Shown: positions 39,786 through 47,637 of the stretch, piece by piece | Layout of the letters: each line of letters begins with the position of its first letter | How positions within the stretch are numbered: the first letter of the stretch is position 1 | NCBI RefSeq assembly: GCF_000526215.1 | Contig: NZ_JAFQ01000004.1 | Location: 3,720,001-3,784,000 of the forward strand | Direction: 5' to 3' | DNA: 64,000 nt | From: Nocardia sp. BMG51109 | GTDB lineage: Bacteria > Actinomycetota > Actinomycetes > Mycobacteriales > Mycobacteriaceae | Notes under the pieces: generated by a model | Databases searched by the model: none | Told to the model about the DNA's origin: nothing | Seen by the model: the letters and a program-made list of their open reading frames with translations, nothing else | Translations under genes and position numbers: made by a program

Positions 39786-41026
39786 CGTCCGTCCCGTCTG
39801 TACAGAGTGGCCAGGGCATCGTCCAGCTGCCGCGCCTCGGTCGTTCGGGACGGCAAGCTGGACCGAAATGTTCTGGCAACCCTGGTTATTCGTTCGCTGC
39901 GCAACTCGAGTCCCACACGGAGCGCTTCCGCTGCCAGGGCACACCCTCCCCCGATATCCCCGCTGCTGGCCAGCACATGTGCGTGCTCGACCTGTGCGAG
40001 CGCACGTGGTTTGTCGGCGCCGAGAGCTTGGCCTGCAGTCGTGAAGGCGGCCCGGGAGGCGCGGTGGTCGCCGAGGCGGCCGAGCGCACTCGCCTGGTAG
40101 CGGGCTGCTTTGGCACTGTCGAATGCGTAGACCCATGGCCACTGCGGTTCGCCACGCTGCCGATTCGCCAGATGTTCGGCATGGTTGAGTGCGGCCAGGG
40201 CTGCTTTGCGGTTGCCGGTCGATGCGTACGCGACGGCCAGCAGCGACGACAACCACGCTCCAGCGCTGTCGGGGGCGTCTTGTCCCATCTGCGCCGATGC
40301 GGTGCGCAACAGTGCGAGCCCGGCGCGGCCGTCGCCGGTTTCGACTGCGTAATGCCCAAGGCTTGCCGTCATGTAGGAAACCAACAGCGGATGGTGTGTG
40401 CGCTCGGCGTAGGAAATTGCATCGGCGTATCGCTGCCTTGCCGCCGCATCGTCGCCCCGGTCCGCAGCCAGCCACGCAGCCAGCCCGGCCACTTCGGACA
40501 GTGTTCGGTACCCGCTCGCGGTGCGTAGACGATCACGCACGACGCCGGAGACCAGGCTCAGATGGGCCTCTACCGCTGGCCAGAGTCGATCGGAGGGAAC
40601 AGACGATTCCATACGACGGTAGTTCGTCGTCGGGCCTGCCATCGTGTCGAGCAAATCGGACTCGCTCGGCGCGGTATTGGTCAGCATCGCCGCGCTCGCA
40701 GCGAACGTGGTCTTCAGGAACTGCTTGCGGTTCACGTCGTCGTCATCCGTTGACTGCCGATGCTTGGTGAATCCGAGTTCGGCATCCGTCGTTACGTTCA
40801 GGACCGCTCGAAGCGCGGCCCGGTAGTGTTTTCTCGGCCACGTCGTTTCGCCTCGCTCCCACTTGCCGATGTGTCGTTCATCGACCGCACCCCGTTTATT
40901 GGTTGCCCGGAAAACGTGGTCGTTGACGGCGTCGGCCAGTTCTTGGCGCGTAATCGAGTGGCCAGGCGATCCAGCCGACTCCACCCGTAACCGAGCCTCG
41001 ATAAGTAGCTCGTTCCGTTTCGTCAC
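39782..41026 (-). CDS. XRE-family regulator with TPR-like C-terminus
   Basis: 414 aa. The GTG at 41026 follows GGGAGG. Helix-turn-helix at about 25-65 (ITRQELADAVNDHVFRATNK, RHIGKWERGETTWP), then a linker DVNRKQFLKTTFAASAAML like that found in many actinobacterial relatives, then TPR-like helices to the end. It is coupled to the SLOG-like gene and divergent from a four-gene operon, which it probably controls from the 265-bp gap. Its last about 160 bp exist in a second copy at 36965-37127. Confidence 0.87.
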   Translation of the reverse strand: MTKRNELLIEARLRVESAGSPGHSITRQELADAVNDHVFRATNKRGAVDERHIGKWERGETTWPRKHYRAALRAVLNVTTDAELGFTKHRQSTDDDDVNRKQFLKTTFAASAAMLTNTAPSESDLLDTMAGPTTNYRRMESSVPSDRLWPAVEAHLSLVSGVVRDRLRTASGYRTLSEVAGLAAWLAADRGDDAAARQRYADAISYAERTHHPLLVSYMTASLGHYAVETGDGRAGLALLRTASAQMGQDAPDSAGAWLSSLLAVAYASTGNRKAALAALNHAEHLANRQRGEPQWPWVYAFDSAKAARYQASALGRLGDHRASRAAFTTAGQALGADKPRALAQVEHAHVLASSGDIGGGCALAAEALRVGLELRSERITRVARTFRSSLPSRTTEARQLDDALATLYRRDGR

Positions 41027-41290
41027 GGGGTGCGGCCTCCCGGCTGGACCTGCTCCCAGAATAGAGGCCCGCAGACAGCACGGTTGCGCACTTCCCACAA
41101 CTTTCCCATGAGCTTCCCCCTTGCGTGCAGTCGATCACCAGCGCTGATGCAACGAGTCTAGAGCCAGGCCCCGCCGCCGGGTCGATGCAGTCTCCAAGTG
41201 CTTGGTCGACCGAATTCAACCCTGTGATGTCTCGGTCGATGGGGCGCTCCCCGGTGGTGGGTGCCGTACCAACGACGGACGGGGTGCACG

Positions 41291-41518
41291 ATGGACGAAA
41301 TCAACGGCAGGCTGCCGCAACGACTGGTGTGCGTCGGATTCGGTGGGTCGAGACCGCCAACGCTGGAATATACGGCGGCGCCGGATGTTATCGCGAGATT
41401 CCTTACGGCACTGCGGCAGTGGAACCCGGACTACACGGTGGAAGTCGAGCCGGTCGAGGATGGCGAGAGTATTCCATCGAGGCCGTTGTGGTGCTTGCGG
41501 GCGTGGGTGAGCCGATGA
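41291..41518 (+). CDS. Hypothetical protein, 75 aa, first gene of island operon
   Basis: No family recognised. MDEINGRLPQRLVCVGFGGS, then YTAAPDVIARFLTALRQWNP and VEVEPVEDGESIPSRPLW suggest a small alpha/beta protein. Start ATG at 41291 with GGGGTGC upstream. Its stop overlaps the next start (ATGA), so it is coupled to the membrane protein that follows. Confidence 0.6.
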   Translation: MDEINGRLPQRLVCVGFGGSRPPTLEYTAAPDVIARFLTALRQWNPDYTVEVEPVEDGESIPSRPLWCLRAWVSR

Positions 41519-41850
41519 GTGCCACTGGTGCTTGGTCGGTACTCGTTGTGCTGCTGGTGATTTGCGGTGGTGTCGTGTACCTGCTGCTTCGTTCCGATCG
41601 AGAGTACGAGCGGGCGGATGAGGCGCCGACGCAGGTCCTGTGGACGGTCGCATGGACGCACGAGGCACCGGACTACCCGATGACGGTCGCCGTCGCGCAC
41701 CGCGAGAGGCAGTGGCACCGGGCGTGTGACCGCGAGGACTGCCCCCGCAAGGCAATTGCGTGGCAGGTGCTGGTGGAAGCCGGGCACATCGAACCCGACG
41801 CCAGCCGACCCACTCGAGACTACTCAGACCGATGGAACAACACCCGATGA
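41515..41850 (+). CDS. Single-pass membrane protein, 111 aa
   Basis: One N-terminal membrane helix (WSVLVVLLVICGGVVYLLLR, about 7-26) followed by a soluble domain with a CDREDCPRKAIAWQ segment whose two Cys could bind metal. No family recognised. Coupled to the upstream gene by ATGA and followed 13 bp later by the next gene of the operon. Confidence 0.65.
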   Translation: MSATGAWSVLVVLLVICGGVVYLLLRSDREYERADEAPTQVLWTVAWTHEAPDYPMTVAVAHRERQWHRACDREDCPRKAIAWQVLVEAGHIEPDASRPTRDYSDRWNNTR

Positions 41851-41863
41851 AAGGAAATCATCT

Positions 41864-42511
41864 GTGCCCGAAGACCACCCGCCCGAGTCAACTGCACGCC
41901 CGGTGCACCACGTCTACGACGGCCTCATCCTCGACAAACCCCTTGTCTTCACAGTGCCGCCGGTCGAGGCGACGCCGGATCAACCGCTGCCGGACTGCGC
42001 GCCGTTCCTCCGGGTGTGCGGGGGAGTGGAAGAACCGAGCACGGTCATGCTGCGCGGAGCCCGGGAACTGGTGGGGATTTGGCGGCACGTGTACGAGCAG
42101 CGACCGAAAGATATGGCCGAGATCAATGAACAGCTGAGTTTGTACACCTGGTTCATCGACCGTGAAGCGGGCGGACACACCAAAAATATTGTGCACCAGG
42201 AGGATGCGCCGCTGAGTCCGTCAACATACGGCCAATGGGTTGCCTGGCTCATGTGGAAGTACGTGCTGTACGCGCTCAGGCAGGACGATCCCGAACACCA
42301 CGACCGCGATGCGGCCGAATTGTCCTGGTACATCGAATCGTTCGACGAGCTGGTGGCAGCGGTTCGTGCCGGGCGCTTGCGGTTGCCGGAGGAGCAGGGG
42401 GACGAGGAAGACGGTGCGGAGTTTCCGCCGAGAAGGGTGTGGCCGGAGGGGATTACCGCGCCGACGAACAGCGGGGATGGTAGCCCGTCATCGTCAAGAA
42501 GGGACTGCTGA
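41864..42511 (+). CDS. Hypothetical protein, 215 aa
   Basis: GTG start at 41864 with AAGGAAA upstream. Mostly helical; conserved-looking core VMLRGARELVGIWRHVYEQR, EQLSLYTWFIDREAGGHTKN and GQWVAWLMWKYVLYALRQDD. The C-terminus is acidic then Pro/Ser-rich. No family recognised. Third gene of an operon ending in a flavoprotein. Confidence 0.65.
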   Translation: MPEDHPPESTARPVHHVYDGLILDKPLVFTVPPVEATPDQPLPDCAPFLRVCGGVEEPSTVMLRGARELVGIWRHVYEQRPKDMAEINEQLSLYTWFIDREAGGHTKNIVHQEDAPLSPSTYGQWVAWLMWKYVLYALRQDDPEHHDRDAAELSWYIESFDELVAAVRAGRLRLPEEQGDEEDGAEFPPRRVWPEGITAPTNSGDGSPSSSRRDC

Positions 42512-42590
42512 TCGGTGACATGTTGCACCAAGCGCCGGGGACCGGGTCCTGGGCACTGCAAGGTCTGGCCGAGCGTGCTGGCGTGGTTCG

Positions 42591-43139
42591 ATGAAAGGTA
42601 TGCCAACTCTGTACGTTATTGGATGCGCAGCCCCGCCGGTTCTGAACATCCAGACACTGATCACCAGGGCGATTGATCGGGGCTGGGACACCTGCCTGAT
42701 CTTGACATCGACTGCGGATCGTTGGCTGGCCGACTCGAAGCGGGCACTGATCGAACTCACCGGGCATCCCGTCAGGACCGACTACAAGCTGCCTGGTCAA
42801 CCAGACCTTTTGCCGCCGGCCGATGCCATGCTGGTGGCACCGACAACGTCCAACACGATCAACAAGTGGGCGGCCGGCATCAGCGATACCTTGCCGCTTG
42901 GGCTGATCACCGAGGGAATCGGCAAGGGGTTCCCGCTCGTGGCGTTACCGTTCCTGAACGAGGCTCAAGCCAAGCATCCAGCCTTTTCGCGCAGTGTTGA
43001 AACCCTGCGAGGTGCAGGCGTACAGGTACTCCTCGATGGCGAGGGGTATACCCCCCACGGTCTTGGCGGGGGCAGTGGTGCAGATTTTCCGTGGGATCTG
43101 GCGCTGGACAGGTTGGAGCCGGCGACGAAGTCCCGCTGA
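42591..43139 (+). CDS. Flavoprotein (PF02441-like)
   Basis: 182 aa of the HFCD flavoprotein fold shared by phosphopantothenoylcysteine decarboxylase and lantibiotic decarboxylases: MPTLYVIGCAAPPVL, LPPADAMLVAPTTSNTINKW (FMN-binding PxTxNT) and LPFLNEAQAKHPAFSRSVET. The catalytic His of the Coa-type enzymes is not obvious. ATG at 42591 is used; a second ATG at 42600 is possible. The protein may decarboxylate a cysteine-like group or act as a flavin reductase; substrate unknown. Confidence 0.8.
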   Translation: MKGMPTLYVIGCAAPPVLNIQTLITRAIDRGWDTCLILTSTADRWLADSKRALIELTGHPVRTDYKLPGQPDLLPPADAMLVAPTTSNTINKWAAGISDTLPLGLITEGIGKGFPLVALPFLNEAQAKHPAFSRSVETLRGAGVQVLLDGEGYTPHGLGGGSGADFPWDLALDRLEPATKSR

Positions 43140-43233
43140 CTCCGTTCGGGCTGCCGTCATCGTCAGGAACCGGGTGGGTGGTGACACGAGATGACCATGC
43201 GGGCGACGCCCGGCGAATTGGAGCGGCGGGATG

Positions 43234-44430
43234 CTACGGCTCCGCAGACGGCCCGGAAACGGCGGAGGGTTCGGGAACGCCGTGACCAGTGGACTTGCGG
43301 TGTGGGCGGGCCCGCATACCGTCGTGGTTCCGGTGCGATCGTTGACGGATCTCTCGGTAGAACTCCAGGTGTGCCAATGCTGCTCGCTCCCAACCGAATT
43401 GAATAGCCAGGGCACGGCCCAGCTCGGCCCGGGACGGGTCGGGCCGCAGTGCCTCGGCGATGTTCTCTGCTATCTCGGTAGGGTTTGCCGCATAGCGGAC
43501 GGTGTCCCCGAACACTTCGCGCAGGACGGGGAGATCGCGTGCCACGACGGGGATTCCGGCGGCGAGGGCCTCCATGGCGGCGAGGCCGAATCCCTCCTTG
43601 GTGGAGACGAACGGGACCACCGCCGCCCCGGCCATCAGGGCGGGTAGTTCGGCGTGCGGGACGGTGCCCAGGACGGTGGGTTCGAGGCCGAGTTCGGCCG
43701 CTCTGGCGTCGAAGCGGGCCCGGTAGTCGCGGTAGTCGAACAGTGTTTCGCCACCGGCGAATACGAGGTGCAGGCTCGGGTGGTCGCGGGTCAGCAGCGC
43801 GAAGGATTCGAGGAGGTCGATGCTGCCCTTGCGAGGCTCGATGCCGCCGAGTGCGAGGATGTAGCGGCCGAGCCGGCCTTGCCAGGCGGTGCGGGCGGAG
43901 GTGGCGTCGGGGGAGTCGCTCGCGGCCGTGGCGAAGCGGTCGTATTCGACACCGTTGGGTATCACGGTCGGGCGCAGGCCCCATCCGGCGTGCACCTCGT
44001 TCGCGACCGCTGCCGATACGCAGATGTGGGCGCAGGGTTCGACGATCGCGCGCTCGTGGCAGCGGGCCAGTTCGGGGGTGGTGAACGTGTCGAGGTGATG
44101 AACGGTGCGGAGGCAACGGTCGACGGCGTTGGCGCCGATGCAGTCCTGGGCGTGCACGATGTCGTAGTCGTGTGGGGTGAATGCCTCTCGTAAGACTGTG
44201 ATGGAGCGCAGTATTCGCGCGCCGACGCTCTCCCCGTCGATGCCCGCGAACGGGACGACCCGCACGGCCACCGCCGGGTCCACCGGGCGGAAGAATCCGG
44301 TGTCGTCGCCGCGACCCAGGGTCCAGACCGTGACGTCGATGCCGAGCCGGGCCAGGGCCTCGGCGAGGTTGAGGGTGTGCACGACTCCGCCGCGAGGCTT
44401 CGTGGAGTAGGTGAGCAGCGCGATCCGCAT
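43234..44430 (-). CDS. Glycosyltransferase, MSMEG_0565 family
   Basis: 398 aa GT4-type transferase. N-terminal MRIALLTYSTKPRGGVVHTL and the nucleotide-sugar C-terminal motif EGFGLAAMEALAAGIPVVAR (the E-x7-E region) are clear. The gene closes an operon whose other members match the MSMEG_0565-0572 nitrogen-starvation set, in which this family occurs. Three tandem copies of a 19-bp unit lie at its start, so its translation start region is unusual. It may glycosylate the product of the pathway. Confidence 0.88.
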   Translation of the reverse strand: MRIALLTYSTKPRGGVVHTLNLAEALARLGIDVTVWTLGRGDDTGFFRPVDPAVAVRVVPFAGIDGESVGARILRSITVLREAFTPHDYDIVHAQDCIGANAVDRCLRTVHHLDTFTTPELARCHERAIVEPCAHICVSAAVANEVHAGWGLRPTVIPNGVEYDRFATAASDSPDATSARTAWQGRLGRYILALGGIEPRKGSIDLLESFALLTRDHPSLHLVFAGGETLFDYRDYRARFDARAAELGLEPTVLGTVPHAELPALMAGAAVVPFVSTKEGFGLAAMEALAAGIPVVARDLPVLREVFGDTVRYAANPTEIAENIAEALRPDPSRAELGRALAIQFGWERAALAHLEFYREIRQRSHRNHDGMRARPHRKSTGHGVPEPSAVSGPSAEP

Positions 44431-44484
44431 GTCAGTGCCCGCCCTTCATGTCACTGTCCGCCCTTCATGTCAGTGTCCGCCCTT
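44428..44484 (-). repeat. Triplicated 19-bp gene-junction unit
   Basis: Read leftward, AAGGGCGGACACTGACATG occurs three times in tandem (44484-44466, 44465-44447 with CAGTGA, 44446-44428 with GGGCAC). Each copy carries the KGG-x-stop end of the upstream gene and an ATG. The last ATG starts the glycosyltransferase; the two others open four-codon frames (MKGGQ and MKGGH) that stop in the next copy. Confidence 0.85.
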
Positions 44485-45321
44485 GTCGGCCATCAGGTTG
44501 CCGTAGGTGTCGACGCGGCGTTCCTCGAGATGGCGCAGCACCCGCCGGGCGCGCGCGAGTTCGGCATCGACATCGATGTCGGCCACCGCGAGCCCGCCCT
44601 TGGACCAGGTCTTGGCGAGGATCTCGCCGCCGGGCCCGACGATCTTGGCCTGACCGAGGAAGCGCAGGTTCCCGGTGATACCGGTCTGGTTGGACGAGGC
44701 GAGAACCACCTGATTCTCGGCCGCGCGGGCCTGATCGTAGAGGTCGAACAGCCGGGCCTGGCGATCGTTGGGCATGCGCGAGGCCCGGTCGGTGACGCTG
44801 GCGGGCCAGGCCGACAGGGCGGCGATGGTACGGGCGCCGTCCAGGGCCAGGGCCCGCGCGGATTCCGGAAAGGTCTTGTCGTAGTCGATGAGCATGCCGA
44901 TCCGGCCGACCGGGGTGTCGAACGCCGCGAAGCGATCCCCGGCGGCGTAGGCCAGGTATTCGCCGGCCGGTTGGTGCACCTTGCGATGGCGGCCGAGGAC
45001 GCCGTCGCCGGTCAAACACACTGCGGCGTTGTAGCGGGTGGCGCCGGCGCGTTCGGCGTAGCCGATGCAGAGGGTCATGTCCCCGGCCAGGCGGCACAGC
45101 AGGCGGATCTCCGGACCGTCCGGATCGATGGCCTCCGGTCCCGCGGCCGGGTCCGGGTTGCGGAGGTCGCCGATGTAGCCGCCGAGCGTGGCATCGGGCA
45201 GGACGAGCAGATCGACGTCGTCCTGGGACAGCCGCTCGACGATGCCGGTGATCTTGTCCAGGGCGCGGCCGATACCGGGCCCGAAATGGGCTGCGACGGC
45301 GGCGATTCGGATGACAGCCAT
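44470..45321 (-). CDS. Nitrilase-superfamily protein lacking the catalytic Cys and Glu
   Basis: 283 aa carbon-nitrogen hydrolase fold, clearly related to the active nitrilase at 46738. The catalytic triad is not intact: Glu is Asp43 (LPDATLGGY), Lys114 is kept (RKVHQP), and the nucleophile Cys is Asp146 (MLIDYDKTF). The family needs this Cys, so nitrile or amide hydrolysis is not expected. It may be a structural or regulatory partner of the intact enzyme. It starts 12 bp after the flavin oxidoreductase gene and ends in the 19-bp triplication. Confidence 0.85.
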   Translation of the reverse strand: MAVIRIAAVAAHFGPGIGRALDKITGIVERLSQDDVDLLVLPDATLGGYIGDLRNPDPAAGPEAIDPDGPEIRLLCRLAGDMTLCIGYAERAGATRYNAAVCLTGDGVLGRHRKVHQPAGEYLAYAAGDRFAAFDTPVGRIGMLIDYDKTFPESARALALDGARTIAALSAWPASVTDRASRMPNDRQARLFDLYDQARAAENQVVLASSNQTGITGNLRFLGQAKIVGPGGEILAKTWSKGGLAVADIDVDAELARARRVLRHLEERRVDTYGNLMADKGGH

Positions 45322-45332
45322 GCGAATCGGGC

Positions 45333-46583
45333 TCAGGCCGCCGCGGTGTCGCGGGCGGTTGCGGTGATCCGGTCGGCGAGGTGTTCGGCGTCGCGGGCGA
45401 TGGCGGCGAAGCGGCCCGAGCCCCAGGTGTGCAGCCAGGGCAGTCCGAGAAAGTACAGCCCGGGAGTCGTTGTGACGCCGCGGTTGTGGCAGGGATGGCC
45501 CTCGCCGTCGAAGACGCCGACCCGGAGCCATCGGTAGTCGGTGCGGAATCCGACCGACCACACCACCGACGTGATCCCGGCCGCTGCCACGTCGAGTTCG
45601 GTGATCTCGCGCGCCGGCCGCCACACCGGCCGATAGCGCGGTTCGGTGGGTGCCGTGATGCCCTCGCGGGCGATATGGGCGTCGATCGAGTCCTTGATGC
45701 TCTCGGCCACCGCGTCGGCGGCATCCAGGCACTTCTCCAGCGATGGTTCGAAATACGCTGTACCGCCGGATACATCGACCATGCGACCGTAGAGCGCCAT
45801 ACCCTCGGTGGCGAACCGGCGCAGGTCGATGTCGCGGCCCCCGCCGCGGCCGGTGACGTAGTGGTTGGTGTTCTCCCGCTTGCCGAGCCCGCCGGGCTGG
45901 TCCTCGATGGGAATGTCGTAGTGGCCCATCTCCTGTAGCCAGGCGACACAGTCGCGGCCGCGGTAGAACCGCGCCACGCGCGGGGCACTCCCCACCGCCA
46001 GATGCACCCTCCGGCCTTCCAACTGCAGATCCTCGGCGATCTGCGCACCGGATTGTCCGGTGCCGACGACCAGCACCGCTCCCTCGGGAAGTTCTGCGGC
46101 GCTGCGGTATTCGGCCGAGTGCAGCTGCCCGACCGAGCCGGGCAGGCGCTCGGCGAAGCGCGGGACGGTCGGCGTGTGATAACCGCCCACCGCGACGACC
46201 ACCTGACCGGAATGCAGGAAACCGGAGGTGGTCTCGATGTCGAAGCCGCCATCGGCCGCCACGGTGACCGAGGTGACCGCGACATGTTCGCGGACCGGCG
46301 GACCGAAGGTGTCGGCATAGCCGCGGACCCAGGCGTAGACCTCGTCGCGGGTCATGAAGCCGTGCGGGTCCGGACCGGAATAGGCGTAGCCGGGAAGCAC
46401 GCATTGCCAGTTGGGAGTGACCAGAGTGAAGTTGTCCCAGCGGGTGTCGCGCCATTCGTGGGCGATGGTCTCGCGTTCGAGCACGACGTGCTCGACGCCG
46501 CGGGCGCACAGCAGCCGGCTCACCGACAGCCCGGCCTGTCCGCCGCCGATCACGACGACCTCGTGGTGTTCCGGAGAGCTCAT
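45333..46583 (-). CDS. Flavin-dependent oxidoreductase, MSMEG_0569 family
   Basis: 416 aa. FAD motif VVIGGGQAGLSVSRLL (about 9-24), NADPH motif VLVVGTGQSGAQIAEDL (about 172-188) and closing PGLYFLGLPWLHTWGSGRFA are those of flavin monooxygenase-like proteins. It matches the MSMEG_0569 family of the nitrilase cluster. ATG at 46583 has GGGAGGACG and overlaps the small gene before it (ATGA). Confidence 0.9.
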   Translation of the reverse strand: MSSPEHHEVVVIGGGQAGLSVSRLLCARGVEHVVLERETIAHEWRDTRWDNFTLVTPNWQCVLPGYAYSGPDPHGFMTRDEVYAWVRGYADTFGPPVREHVAVTSVTVAADGGFDIETTSGFLHSGQVVVAVGGYHTPTVPRFAERLPGSVGQLHSAEYRSAAELPEGAVLVVGTGQSGAQIAEDLQLEGRRVHLAVGSAPRVARFYRGRDCVAWLQEMGHYDIPIEDQPGGLGKRENTNHYVTGRGGGRDIDLRRFATEGMALYGRMVDVSGGTAYFEPSLEKCLDAADAVAESIKDSIDAHIAREGITAPTEPRYRPVWRPAREITELDVAAAGITSVVWSVGFRTDYRWLRVGVFDGEGHPCHNRGVTTTPGLYFLGLPWLHTWGSGRFAAIARDAEHLADRITATARDTAAA

Positions 46584-46750
46584 CGTCGTCCTCCCGATGT
46601 GCCGGCGGGCACGGACGGCGGAGATATCGACAGCACGCGCACGGTGTCGGGAGCCGAACGGAACCGTGCCGCAGCCGATTCGATGTCTGCCAGGATCCGT
46701 GCGGCGGAGCCGCAGTAAGAGCAGCGGATGTGGTCGGTCAGCTCGGGCAT
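46580..46750 (-). CDS. Short MSMEG_0570-like protein, 56 aa
   Basis: The first residues (MPELT) and the C-terminal stretch AARILADIESAAARFRSAPD followed by VRVLSISPPSVP match the MSMEG_0570 nitrogen-starvation family, which is about 95 residues long. The middle is missing, so the protein looks shortened by an in-frame deletion of about 40 codons. It overlaps the nitrilase gene by 13 bp and the oxidoreductase by ATGA. A CSYC pair is present near residue 10. Confidence 0.6.
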   Translation of the reverse strand: MPELTDHIRCSYCGSAARILADIESAAARFRSAPDTVRVLSISPPSVPAGTSGGRR

Positions 46751-47637
46751 GGCTGCCCCACCACGCCGTGCCGCGCCACCACGCTGTCGTAGACCTCGGG
46801 TCGTCGATCGCGCAGGTTGTACATCCCGCCGCCGCGGGCCAATTCGAGCGCGTGGCCGAGGTCGACCGTCGCGGTCGCGAGCCCGGGTTCGGTGCCGGTG
46901 GTGGCGAGGATGTCGCCGCCGGGGCCGACGATCTTGGCGCTGCAGACGAAGCGCAGCGCGCCGAACGTGCCGGCCTGATTGGACGCGACCCAGACCAGCT
47001 GGTTCTCCACGGCGCGGGCCCGGTCGAAGATGTCGAAGCGCTGGGTCCAGCGATCGTCCTCGAGCCGTTCGGCGGTGGCGGTGCGCGCGGTCGGCCATGC
47101 CGACAGCGAGGTGATGATCTCCGCGCCGTCGAGCGCCAGTGCCCGGGCGGCCTCCGGGAACGCCTTGTCGTAGCAGATCTGCATGCCCATCCGGCCGATC
47201 GGTGTGTCGAACGCCGCGTACTCCGAACCCGCTGTGTAGCAAAGATTTTCGCCGAGCGGTTGATGGACCTTGCGGTAGGAGCCGAGGATCCCGTCACCGG
47301 ACAGGGTCACGGCGGCGTTGTAGCGGGCCTCGCCGTCCGCCTCGCAGAAGCCGAGCGTGACCATGAGGTCCCCGGCCATCGCCGCGATCCGGCGCAACTC
47401 GGGCCCGTCCAGCTCGAGGGCGGGCGGCAAGCTGCGCAGCCGGCGCTGTCTGGCCTCCTCGCTTTCCGCGCCGCCGCCCAGGCTGGGCAGATATCCGCCG
47501 AGGCAGGCTTCGGGCAGCACCAGCAGCCGACTGTCCCGGGCGCGGGCGCGGGCGATGAGATCGCCGATGGTGTGGTAGCACTGGTCCATGTCGCGGCCGA
47601 ATTCGGCGGCGGCCACGGAGATGGTGAGTTCGGTCAT
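46738..47637 (-). CDS. Nitrilase (Nit1C type), catalytically complete
   Basis: 299 aa carbon-nitrogen hydrolase. Catalytic triad: Glu43 in VLPEACLGGY, Lys123 in YRKVHQP, Cys155 in MQICYDKAF. It is the core enzyme of the conserved nitrilase (Nit1C) cluster, linked in other bacteria to nitrogen starvation and cyanide or nitrile assimilation. ATG at 47637 overlaps the preceding stop (ATGA). The pathway's true substrate is unresolved. Confidence 0.92.
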   Translation of the reverse strand: MTELTISVAAAEFGRDMDQCYHTIGDLIARARARDSRLLVLPEACLGGYLPSLGGGAESEEARQRRLRSLPPALELDGPELRRIAAMAGDLMVTLGFCEADGEARYNAAVTLSGDGILGSYRKVHQPLGENLCYTAGSEYAAFDTPIGRMGMQICYDKAFPEAARALALDGAEIITSLSAWPTARTATAERLEDDRWTQRFDIFDRARAVENQLVWVASNQAGTFGALRFVCSAKIVGPGGDILATTGTEPGLATATVDLGHALELARGGGMYNLRDRRPEVYDSVVARHGVVGQPCPS

